Shown here: positions 33,754-43,287 of the stretch, in pieces
How positions within the stretch are numbered: the stretch's first letter is position 1
Layout of the letters: every line of letters begins with the position of its first letter
Assembly (NCBI GenBank): GCA_963807005.1
Contig: CAWDZK010000004.1
Location: forward strand, 1 to 64,000
Direction of reading: 5' to 3'
DNA: 64,000 nt
Origin: CAWDZK01 sp963807005
GTDB taxonomy: Bacteria > Actinomycetota > Actinomycetes > JACCUZ01
Translations under genes and position numbers: made by a program
The notes under the pieces: generated by a model
Told to the model about the DNA's origin: nothing
What the model saw: only the letters and a program-made list of their open reading frames with translations
Database searches by the model: none

Positions 33754-35241
33754 TTGTCGTCGGACCGCAGGCGGCTGCTCGTCGCCCTGGCGGCGACGGT
33801 CGCCCTGCTGGCGCCGATCGGGTGGTTGTGGCAGTCCAGCCTGATGCCGGACCGCTACTCCGTGATGGACATGGGCTACCCCGACTTCGGCGGGGGTTCC
33901 CGGCCCATGGGCATGGGGACGGGCACGGGCACGGGCACGGAGATGGTCCACCACGATGCGGCCGCCCGCAGCGTCGCGTCCCTGACCGCGGACCCGGACC
34001 GGCCGGCGGACGTGCAGACGACCCTGACCGTCCGTCAGGAACGCTTCCGGCTGCCGTCGGGCCAGGAGGTGGACGGCTACACGGTCAACGGGCAGTCACC
34101 GGGCCCGGTGATCCGCGCCGTCGAGGGCCAGCTGGTCGAGGTGCGGCTGGTGAACGCGTCGGTGTCCGACGGCGCGACCCTGCACTGGCACGGGGTCGAT
34201 GTGCCCAACGCCGCCGACGGGGTCGCCGGCGTGACGCAGGACGCGGTTCCGGTCGGGGGCTCGTTCACCTACCGCTTCGTCGCCGACCAGGTCGGCACCT
34301 ACTGGTACCACTCCCACCAGCTCTCGCACAGGCAGGTCCAGCGCGGCCTCTTCGGCGCGCTCGTCGTGACCCCGGCGGCACCGGCAGCCGATGACGCGGC
34401 GGTGCAGGACGAGCTCGCCGTCCTGCACGTGTACGACGGCACCACGACCGTGAACGGAGCGGCCGGTGAGCAGCAGGTCGCCGTTCCGGACGGCACCCGG
34501 GTCCGGCTACGCGTGGTGAACACCGACAACGGCGCCGCGACCGTGTGGACCTCCGGATCGCCCTACCGGGTCGTCGCTGTCGACGGCTACGACGTGAACG
34601 CACCCACGGAGGTCTCGGGCCAGGCCCTCCGGCTGACCGCAGGCGGCCGGGCGGACCTCGAGGTCACCGCGCCCGCCCGGGTGGACCTCGGCGGGGCGGC
34701 CGCGGTGGTGCTTGGCTCCGGGGCGCCTCCGGCTCCGCAGCCGACCAGGACCGTGGACCTGCTGCGCTACGGCAGTCCCGCGCCGCTGGGCTTCGACGCG
34801 CAGCAGCCGGACCGCACCTTCGAGTACTCGATCGGCCGCCGGCCCGGCTTCCTCGACGGCCGGCCCGGGATGTGGTGGTCGATCAACGGCCACCTGTTCC
34901 CCGACGTGCCGATGTTCGTCGTGGAGGAGGGTGACGTGGTGGCGATGCACCTGTCGAACCACAGCGGGGCGGTCCATCCGATGCACCTGCACGGGCACCA
35001 CGCCGTCGTCCTCGCCCGCAACGGCGTGCCTGCCACCGGCAGCCCGTGGTGGGTCGACTCGCTCGACGTCGCCAGCGGCGACAGCTACGACATCGCCTTC
35101 GTCGCCGACAACCCGGGCATCTGGATGGACCACTGCCACAACCTGCCGCACGCGGCAGAGGGGCTGGTCGCGCACCTCATGTACGCCGGGGTGACTGTGC
35201 CGTACACGGTCGGCGGGGAGCAGCACAACCAGCCGGAGTGA
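33754..35241 (+). CDS. Secreted/membrane-anchored multicopper oxidase
   Basis: A 495-residue multicopper oxidase with all four copper motifs: LHWHGVDVPNA, YWYHSHQ, HPMHLHGHHAVV and the type-1 site HCHNLPHAAEGL followed by Met. The N-terminus has a positively charged start and a hydrophobic helix (residues ~7-25) for export or anchoring. A Met/His/Gly-rich stretch (about residues 30-70: YSVMDMGYP, RPMGMGTGTGTGTEMVHHD) may bind copper. It oxidises Cu(I), Fe(II) or phenols while reducing O2 to water. The TTG start at 33754 is set by the upstream stop; an internal ATG would remove the export signal. Confidence 0.88.
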   Translation: MSSDRRRLLVALAATVALLAPIGWLWQSSLMPDRYSVMDMGYPDFGGGSRPMGMGTGTGTGTEMVHHDAAARSVASLTADPDRPADVQTTLTVRQERFRLPSGQEVDGYTVNGQSPGPVIRAVEGQLVEVRLVNASVSDGATLHWHGVDVPNAADGVAGVTQDAVPVGGSFTYRFVADQVGTYWYHSHQLSHRQVQRGLFGALVVTPAAPAADDAAVQDELAVLHVYDGTTTVNGAAGEQQVAVPDGTRVRLRVVNTDNGAATVWTSGSPYRVVAVDGYDVNAPTEVSGQALRLTAGGRADLEVTAPARVDLGGAAAVVLGSGAPPAPQPTRTVDLLRYGSPAPLGFDAQQPDRTFEYSIGRRPGFLDGRPGMWWSINGHLFPDVPMFVVEEGDVVAMHLSNHSGAVHPMHLHGHHAVVLARNGVPATGSPWWVDSLDVASGDSYDIAFVADNPGIWMDHCHNLPHAAEGLVAHLMYAGVTVPYTVGGEQHNQPE

Positions 35242-35261
35242 CCGCGGTTCCCGGGTGAGCG

Positions 35262-37409
35262 TCAGCCGGCCGCGGCCAGCGCGAACGGCAGCACCGCCTG
35301 CGCACCGGCCCGGCGCAGCAGCGCGCCGGCCACCGTCATCGTCCAGCGGGAGTCGACCAGGTCGTCGACGAGCAGCACCGGACCGGCGAGGTGCGCCAGC
35401 CGGTCGGCCAGCTCGGCCGGGACGGCAAACCGCTGGTGCACCGCCGCCAGGCGGAACGCCGAGTTGCCGCCGGGCCCGCCGGTCGGCTCGTCGGTGGTGA
35501 GGTCGAGCGCGCCGAGGTCCTCGAGCCGGCCCAGCGACGCGAGGTGGCCGGCCACCGAGGCCACCAGCCGGGGCCTGGACAGCGAGGGGACGGCGGCGAC
35601 CGCGACCGGCCGCTCGGCCCAGCCCCAGCCGGCGAGCACCTCGACGCAGGCCGCGAGCAGGCGGTCGTCGGCCGGCTCGTCCGGGCTGCCGGGGGCGAGC
35701 AGGACGCGCAGCCGCTGGCCCCAGCCGAGGTCGGTGAGCCGGGCGACCACCCGGCCCTCGTCCAGCCGCTCGTCCGGACCGATCCGACCGGACCGGGCGA
35801 CGTCGAGCCGGGTCATGCCGCTCGGCCACTGCGACCGGGGGTCGAGCGGCACACCCACCTTGCGCAGCGTCCGGCCGGCGGCCTGCACCGCCCCGTCGGG
35901 AACCGTCGGGTCGTACCAGGGCTCGGTGCAGCTGTCGCAGCGGCCGCAGTCGGCCGCGCCCGGGTCGTCGAGCGCCTCCTGGAGGAACCGCATCCGGCAG
36001 CCGTCGGTGCCCTGGTAGTCGAGCATCGACGCCGCCTCCGCGTCGCGGGCTGCCGCGACCCGGGCGTAGCGCTCCTCGTCGTAGGTCCACCCGGCGCCGG
36101 TCGAGGTCCAGCCGCCGCTGACCCGACGCACCGCGCCCTCGACGTCGAGAACCTTGAGCAGCAGCTCCAGCCGGGTCCGGCGCACGTCGGCCACCGTCTC
36201 CAGCGCCGCCGTCGACATCGGCTTGGGCGACGCCTCGGCCAGCGCGGTGAGGACGGCGTCGGCGTCGGCGCGCCGCGGCATCGACGCGGTCGCGAAGTAG
36301 CGCCAGATCTCGCGGTCCTCGGAGGCGGGCAGCAGCAGCACGTCGGCCCGGTCGGTGGCGCGGCCGGCGCGGCCCACCTGCTGGTAGTAGGCGACCGGCG
36401 ACGCGGGCGCACCGAGGTGCACGACGAAGCCGAGGTCCGGCTTGTCGAAGCCCATCCCGAGGGCGCTGGTGGCGACCAGCGCCTTGACCTCGTTGTCCCG
36501 CAGTGCCCGCTCCAGCTCCAGCCGGTCGGCCGGGTCGGTGCGGCCGGTGTAGGCGCGCACCTCGTGCCCGGCCTCCCGCAGCAGGGCGGCGGTGTCCTCG
36601 GCCGCGGAGACCGTCAGGGCGTACACGATGCCGCTGCCGGGCAGCTCGCCCAGCCGGGCGGCGAGCCACCCCAGCCGGGCGTCGGCGGTGGGCAGCGGCA
36701 GGACGCCGAGCCGAAGGCTGTCGCGTGCCAGCGACCCGCGGACCGTGCGGACGTGGGCGCCGCCGGCGCCGAGCTGCTCGACGACGTCGTCGACCACCCT
36801 GGCGTTGGCGGTGGCGGTGGTCGCCAGCACCGGCCGGCCGGGCGGCAGCTCGGCGAGCAGGTCGCGGATGCGTCGGTAGTCCGGCCGGAAGTCGTGCCCC
36901 CAGTCACTGATGCAGTGCGCCTCGTCGACGACGAGCAGCCCGGCCACCTCCGCCAGCCGCGGCAGCTGCTCGTCCCGGAACCTCGGGTTGTTCAGCCGCT
37001 CCGGGCTGACCAGCAGCAGGTCGACCTCGTCCGCGGCGAGGGCAGCGGTCACCTCGGCCCACTCGTCGGCGTTGGCGGAGTTCATCGTCACCGCGCGCAG
37101 CCCGGCCCGGCGGGCGGCGTCGACCTGGTCGCGCATGAGGGCCAGCAGAGGGGACACGATCAGGGTCGGGCCACCGCCTCTGGCCCGGACCAGCGCCGTC
37201 GCGACGAAGTAGACCGCGGACTTGCCCCAGCCGGTGCGCTGGACGACGAGGACCCGCTCGCCCCCTTCGACCAGGGCCGCCACGGACTCGAGCTGGCCGT
37301 CCCGGAAGGTGGCCGTGGGGTCGCCCACCAGGCGTCCCAGCAGGGCGGCCGCCTCGTCGGCGAGGGCCGGGGTCACCGTGGCGGGGGCGGCTGTGGGGGA
37401 GGGGGTCAC
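35262..37409 (-). CDS. recQ: RecQ-family ATP-dependent DNA helicase with C-terminal phosphoribosyltransferase-like tail
   Basis: A 715-residue superfamily-2 helicase. Walker A is TGWGKSAVYF (about 59-68), the DEAH box is DEAHCISDWGHDFRPDY (162-178), the helicase C-terminal part holds GRAGR-type QQVGRAGRA, and a zinc knuckle is CRMRF...CGRCDSC (about 495-525). The last ~45 residues contain PVLLVDDLVDSRWTMTVAG, the PRPP-loop signature of phosphoribosyltransferases (VDD with T). No HRDC domain is seen. RecQ unwinds DNA for recombination and repair; the PRTase-like tail may bind nucleotides. It starts at ATG/GTG 37409 and is convergent with the oxidase. Confidence 0.88.
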   Translation of the reverse strand: MTPSPTAAPATVTPALADEAAALLGRLVGDPTATFRDGQLESVAALVEGGERVLVVQRTGWGKSAVYFVATALVRARGGGPTLIVSPLLALMRDQVDAARRAGLRAVTMNSANADEWAEVTAALAADEVDLLLVSPERLNNPRFRDEQLPRLAEVAGLLVVDEAHCISDWGHDFRPDYRRIRDLLAELPPGRPVLATTATANARVVDDVVEQLGAGGAHVRTVRGSLARDSLRLGVLPLPTADARLGWLAARLGELPGSGIVYALTVSAAEDTAALLREAGHEVRAYTGRTDPADRLELERALRDNEVKALVATSALGMGFDKPDLGFVVHLGAPASPVAYYQQVGRAGRATDRADVLLLPASEDREIWRYFATASMPRRADADAVLTALAEASPKPMSTAALETVADVRRTRLELLLKVLDVEGAVRRVSGGWTSTGAGWTYDEERYARVAAARDAEAASMLDYQGTDGCRMRFLQEALDDPGAADCGRCDSCTEPWYDPTVPDGAVQAAGRTLRKVGVPLDPRSQWPSGMTRLDVARSGRIGPDERLDEGRVVARLTDLGWGQRLRVLLAPGSPDEPADDRLLAACVEVLAGWGWAERPVAVAAVPSLSRPRLVASVAGHLASLGRLEDLGALDLTTDEPTGGPGGNSAFRLAAVHQRFAVPAELADRLAHLAGPVLLVDDLVDSRWTMTVAGALLRRAGAQAVLPFALAAAG

Positions 37410-37512
37410 CGGCCCAGCCCATCACAGGCCCAGGACAGGCCGGCCGTGAGCACCCAGCCGTGGCTACCCAGCCGTGTCCGCCCCGGCAGTGTCCACCCGG
37501 CAGGATGGCGCC

Positions 37513-38028
37513 ATGACCCAGGGGAAGGTGCACGTCCGACCCGCCCGGCCGGAGGACGAGGAGTCGCTGCGCGCGCTCGACCGCGCCGCGTGGGACTCGT
37601 CCGCGGTGTTCCCGTCGGTGCTGGCGAGGTTGGGCAGCGACGCGTTCTTCAGCCCGGACCACGACGCCGATGCGCACCTGGTCGCCGAGCTGGACGACGC
37701 GGTCGCCGGCTACGTCCGGCTCAGCCCGGCGACACCGCTGCCCGAGAGCTCCCACGTCCTGCAGGTGAACGGTCTTGCGGTGGCGCCTTCGGCCCGGGGC
37801 CACGGCGTCGCCGCGGCGCTGCTCGCCGCCACGGAGGACCGGGCCCGGGAGCAGGGCGCGGCCAAGGTGACCCTGCGCGTGCTCGGGACCAACGGCGTCG
37901 CCCGCCGGGTGTACGAGCGGGCCGGGTACGTCGTCGAGGGAGTCCTGCGCGGCGAGTTCCGCATCAACGGCGAGGACGTCGACGACTACCTGATGGCCCG
38001 CTACCTCGCCCCCAACCGCGGATCTTGA
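37513..38028 (+). CDS. GNAT-family N-acetyltransferase
   Basis: A 171-residue GNAT protein. The acetyl-CoA loop is in LAVAPSARGHGVAAALLAAT (about residues 92-112), and the C-terminal RRVYERAGYVVEGVLRGEF with NGEDVDDYLMARYL resembles RimJ/RimL and small-molecule acetyltransferases. The acceptor is unknown. ATG 37513 follows a short leader and gives the expected N-terminus. Its stop codon lies inside the left arm of a long hairpin at 38019-38071. Confidence 0.82.
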   Translation: MTQGKVHVRPARPEDEESLRALDRAAWDSSAVFPSVLARLGSDAFFSPDHDADAHLVAELDDAVAGYVRLSPATPLPESSHVLQVNGLAVAPSARGHGVAAALLAATEDRAREQGAAKVTLRVLGTNGVARRVYERAGYVVEGVLRGEFRINGEDVDDYLMARYLAPNRGS

Positions 38029-38071
38029 GACGACACGCCGGTACCTACCGGCGTGTCCGTCTCAAGATCCG
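38019..38071. terminator. Long inverted repeat between convergent genes, bidirectional terminator candidate
   Basis: Arms 38019-38043 and 38046-38071 pair over about 25 bp with one bulged base and a 2-nt loop. It covers the stop codon of the GNAT gene and lies 18 nt before the end of the convergent glucosidase. The central part cgacacgccggta / taccggcgtgtccg is shared with the repeat at 7841-7867. Confidence 0.75.
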
Positions 38072-38088
38072 TGAAGAAGTGGGGGGTG

Positions 38089-40401
38089 CTAGCGGACGGT
38101 GAAGCTCGCCTTCTGCGTGGTCGCGGACGAGCTCCCGGCGTAGACGTCGATCCGACCGCGCTCGACGGCGAAGCGACCCTCGTTGTCGTAGAAGCCGAAG
38201 TCGGAGCGGTCGAGGTGGAAGCTGACCCGCTCGCTCTGCCCGGGCTCCAGCGTCACCCGCTGGAATCCGCGCAGCCGCCGGACCGGCTGCGAGATGCTCG
38301 CGACCGGGTCGTGCAGGTACAGCTGGACGACCTCGTCGCCGGTCACCGAGCCGGTGTTGGTCACCCGGACCGTGGCCGTCACCGTGCCGTTGCGCCGGAC
38401 GCTGCTGCGGTCCAGCGAGGGGGCACTCACGTCGAACGTGGTGTACGAGAGGCCGTACCCGAACTCGTACAGCGGGGCGCAGGAGTCGAGGTCCCGGTAG
38501 CGCGAGTTGTACTTCGACCCGGTGTCGCACGGCCGCCCGGTGGGCTCGTGGTTGTAGTAGATCGGCACCTGGCCGACCCGGCGCGGGAAGCTGACCGGGA
38601 GCTTGCCGCCCGGGTTCACCTTCCCGAACACCACGTCGGCGACCCCGTTGCCGGCCTCGACGCCGGGGAACCACGCTTCCAGCATCGCCGGGGACGCCGC
38701 TGCGGCGTCGCCGAGCGTGAGCGGCCGGCCGTTGAAGAGCACGACCGCAAAAGGCTTCCCGGTGTCCTTGATCGCGTCGATCAGCGCCTGCTGGTTGCCC
38801 GGCAGGTCGATCACGGTCCGCGAGGCGGCCTCGCCGCTCATCTCGCGGGTCTCGCCGAGGGTCAGCACCACCTGGTCGGCGGCCTGCGCCGCGGCGACAG
38901 CGTCCGCGATGCCGGCCGGGGTGCAGTCGATGTCGTCGTCGCGCACGTTCGGCGGCTCGGTGTTCTTGACCGTGCAGGCCTGGGTGAACGTGGCTCCCGA
39001 GGACTGGGCGGTCACGCCGTCGATGACGGTGACGGCGTCCTCGTCCCGGCCACGACCCCACCAGGGCCCGAGCATCGCGTGACCGTCGTCGCCGAAGGGC
39101 CCGATGACCGCGGTCCTCTTCGACGCGTCGAACGGCAACGTGCCGGAGTCGTTCTTCAGCAGCACCATCGACCGGCCGGCCGCGACCCGGGCGGCCGTGC
39201 GGTCGGCGGCCGTCAGGAAGCTGGCCTCGTCCTGCGCCGTCGCCACGTCGACGTACGGGTGGTCGAAGAGCCCGGCCCGGAACTTCACCCGCAGGATCCG
39301 CCGGACCGCGTCGTCGACCCGCTTCATCGAGATCCGACGCTGGCGCAGCAGCTCCTGCCCGTAGTCGCGGATGTACGTGCTGACCATCTCGGAGTCGGTG
39401 CCGGCGTTGAGCGCGAGCGCCGCCGCGCTCGGACCGTCGGCGGCGACCCCGTGCCCGCACGACCCCTCGGCGGGGCGCACCGGCGGGCAGGCCCGCAGCT
39501 CGGCGACCGCGGTGTAGTCGCTCTCCACGAAGCCGTCGAAGCCCCACTCCTTCTTCAGGATCGACGTCTCGGTCTCGTGGTCGGCGCACCCGGGGACGCC
39601 GTTCACGGCGTTGAAGGAGCACATGACGGTGTCCGCACCGGCGTCGATGGCGGCCTTGAACGGCGGCAGGTACAGGTTGCGGAGCCGGGACGGGCTCATG
39701 TCGGTGGTGTTGTAGTCGCGACCGCCCTCCGGCTGGCCGTACGCCGCGAAGTGCTTGACGCTCGCGACCACCTTGTCGGGGGCGGCGTAGTCGCTGCCCT
39801 GGGCGCCCTTGACGCGCGCCGCCGCCATCGCGGCACCGAGGTACGGGTCCTCGCCGGCGCCTTCGGCGATCCGGCCCCACCGCGGCTCGTGCGAGACGTC
39901 GACCATCGGACCGTAGACCTGCTTCAGTCCTACGACGGCCGACTCGCGGGCGCCGACCACGGCGTCGTCGCGCGCGACGGTCGGGTCGAACGAGCTCGCG
40001 GTGCCCAGAGGGATCGGGAAGATCGTGCGGTAGCCGTGGATGGTGTCGTAGGCGAACAGGATGGGGATGTGCAGGCGCGACTGCTCCACGGCGATGTGCT
40101 GCAGCTCGTTGATCCGGACCGGGTCGACCAGGCTGAAGACCGAGCCCACGCCCGCCTTCGCGTCCGCGTCGGTGACCTGGCCGTCGGAGAGCAGCTGGAT
40201 CTGCTGCAGCTTCTCGGTGGTGGTCATCTTCTTCAGGAGTGCGTCGACCCGCTTCTCGACCGACTTGCTCGCCGGCTGCCGGGTCGGTGCGAGCGCGTCC
40301 TCGTCCGCCGACCGGGTGCCCGCCACCACCCCGCTCGCGGCGACGGTGCACAGCACCACCACTCCAGCCGCTGCTGCCAGTCTGCCGCGCGCTCGCACCA
40401 T
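38089..40401 (-). CDS. bglX: Secreted glycoside hydrolase family 3 beta-glucosidase (BglX-like)
   Basis: A 770-residue GH3 enzyme with three domains. A signal peptide (residues ~1-28) comes first, then the TIM-barrel with HIPILFAYDTIHGYRTIFPI, KHFAAYGQPEGGRDYN and the nucleophile Asp in GFDGFVESDYTAV. The second alpha/beta domain follows (about 370-590), and the C-terminal fibronectin-type domain contains GYGLSYTTFDVS. It should act outside the cytoplasm on beta-glucosides or oligosaccharides, releasing glucose. Length is close to E. coli BglX (765). It is convergent with the GNAT gene. Confidence 0.9.
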   Translation of the reverse strand: MVRARGRLAAAAGVVVLCTVAASGVVAGTRSADEDALAPTRQPASKSVEKRVDALLKKMTTTEKLQQIQLLSDGQVTDADAKAGVGSVFSLVDPVRINELQHIAVEQSRLHIPILFAYDTIHGYRTIFPIPLGTASSFDPTVARDDAVVGARESAVVGLKQVYGPMVDVSHEPRWGRIAEGAGEDPYLGAAMAAARVKGAQGSDYAAPDKVVASVKHFAAYGQPEGGRDYNTTDMSPSRLRNLYLPPFKAAIDAGADTVMCSFNAVNGVPGCADHETETSILKKEWGFDGFVESDYTAVAELRACPPVRPAEGSCGHGVAADGPSAAALALNAGTDSEMVSTYIRDYGQELLRQRRISMKRVDDAVRRILRVKFRAGLFDHPYVDVATAQDEASFLTAADRTAARVAAGRSMVLLKNDSGTLPFDASKRTAVIGPFGDDGHAMLGPWWGRGRDEDAVTVIDGVTAQSSGATFTQACTVKNTEPPNVRDDDIDCTPAGIADAVAAAQAADQVVLTLGETREMSGEAASRTVIDLPGNQQALIDAIKDTGKPFAVVLFNGRPLTLGDAAAASPAMLEAWFPGVEAGNGVADVVFGKVNPGGKLPVSFPRRVGQVPIYYNHEPTGRPCDTGSKYNSRYRDLDSCAPLYEFGYGLSYTTFDVSAPSLDRSSVRRNGTVTATVRVTNTGSVTGDEVVQLYLHDPVASISQPVRRLRGFQRVTLEPGQSERVSFHLDRSDFGFYDNEGRFAVERGRIDVYAGSSSATTQKASFTVR

Positions 40402-40504
40402 GGCCCGGACCCTTCTTCGTCGAAGGTCGGTCGGTGCTCCGGCCGGCCGAGAGGGTCCTGAGCCACCGGAGCACGGTTGAAACCTGCCGCGCCGGAAAAG
40501 ATTC

Positions 40505-41446
40505 TCAGAGTGGCCCCACCTGCGGGGCGACCTCCTCGGCGACCAGTCGCAGGTGGTCGAGGTCGGACAGGTCCATCATCTGCAGGTAGACCCGGTCGGC
40601 GCCCAGCTCGGCGAGCCGGCCGATCTTGTCCACGACCTCGGGAGGTGTGCCCGCGAGCCCACCCGTCCGCAGCCCCTCGAGGTCGTTGCCGCTCGCCTCG
40701 GCCCGCCTCGCCACCTCAGCAGCGTCGCTGCCGACGGCGATGGTCTGGGCGCAGGACAGCACGATCGACGCCGGGTCCCGCCCAGCCTCCGCGCAGGCCC
40801 GGCGCACCCGGTCGAAGCACGCGGCGATCACGTCGGGGGTGTCGAACGGAACGTTGTACTCCGCGGCGAAGCGGGTGGCGAGCTCGGGGGTGCGCCGCTT
40901 GCCCTTGCCGCCGATGACGACCGGGAGCGGGTCCTGCACCGGCTTCGGCAGGGCGGGGGAGTCGACCAGCGAGTAGTGCGCCCCGTCGAAGGAGAACGTC
41001 CCGCCGGCCGGTGTCGCCCACAGCCCGGTGACCACCGCGAGCTGCTCCTCGAGCAGGTCGAACCGCTCGCCGACCGGCGGGAAGGGGATGCCGTACGACG
41101 CGTGCTCGCGCCCGTACCAGCCGCTGCCCAACCCGAGCTCGACCCGTCCGCCGCTCATGGCGTCGACCGTCGCGACGGTGATCGCCAGCGGTCCGGGCAG
41201 CCGGAAGGTCGCCGACGACACCATCGTGCCGAGCCGGATCGAGGTGGTGTCGCGGGCCAGCCCGGCGAGCACCGCCCACGCGTCGGTGGGCCCGGGGCCG
41301 GGGTCGCCCGGGCCGATCCGCTGGTAGTGGTCGGAGCGGAAGAAGGCGTCGAAGCCCAACCGCTCGGACTCCAGCGCGACCCGCAGCAGCTGGTCGTAGC
41401 CGGCGCCCTCCTGGGGTTCGGTCATCACCCGCAGCTGCACCGGCAC
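40505..41446 (-). CDS. LLM-class (F420-dependent) oxidoreductase
   Basis: A 313-residue luciferase-like TIM-barrel protein. Markers are RLGFDAFFRSDHYQRIG at the cofactor-binding region, TSIRLGTMVSSATFRLPGPLA, the MSGGRVELGLGSGWYGREH loop and the C-terminal ELGADRVYLQMMD. The SGGRVELGLGSGW sequence is typical of coenzyme-F420 using members common in actinobacteria. It probably reduces or oxidises a small molecule; the substrate is unknown. I take GTG 41446 (start PVQLRVMTE); the longer open frame upstream has no family similarity. It may be co-transcribed with pgm, which ends 132 nt upstream. Confidence 0.85.
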   Translation of the reverse strand: MPVQLRVMTEPQEGAGYDQLLRVALESERLGFDAFFRSDHYQRIGPGDPGPGPTDAWAVLAGLARDTTSIRLGTMVSSATFRLPGPLAITVATVDAMSGGRVELGLGSGWYGREHASYGIPFPPVGERFDLLEEQLAVVTGLWATPAGGTFSFDGAHYSLVDSPALPKPVQDPLPVVIGGKGKRRTPELATRFAAEYNVPFDTPDVIAACFDRVRRACAEAGRDPASIVLSCAQTIAVGSDAAEVARRAEASGNDLEGLRTGGLAGTPPEVVDKIGRLAELGADRVYLQMMDLSDLDHLRLVAEEVAPQVGPL

Positions 41447-41577
41447 ACCCCTTGTCCTTGGTCCTTGGTCCCTGTCGTCGCCCGGTCCGTGTCCGGTCCG
41501 TGTCGTTGTCCTCGTGCTGGCGGGCGCCGTCGTCGAGCGCCGAGCTCCCGACCCGCTCGCCCTGCGCAGCGAGTGCC

Positions 41578-43236
<1,659 letters not shown>

Positions 43237-43287
43237 GACGGCCAGCGTGACAGACTTCCCGGACCGGTCCTAGGGGGAGGTGGAGCA

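Noticed and set aside
35391..38102. A 903-residue plus-strand open frame
   Set aside because: It is antisense to recQ and runs on into the GNAT and hairpin region. The composition is a high-GC shadow frame and no family is seen.
38053..40461. An 802-residue plus-strand open frame
   Set aside because: Antisense to the GH3 glucosidase, which has complete family motifs.
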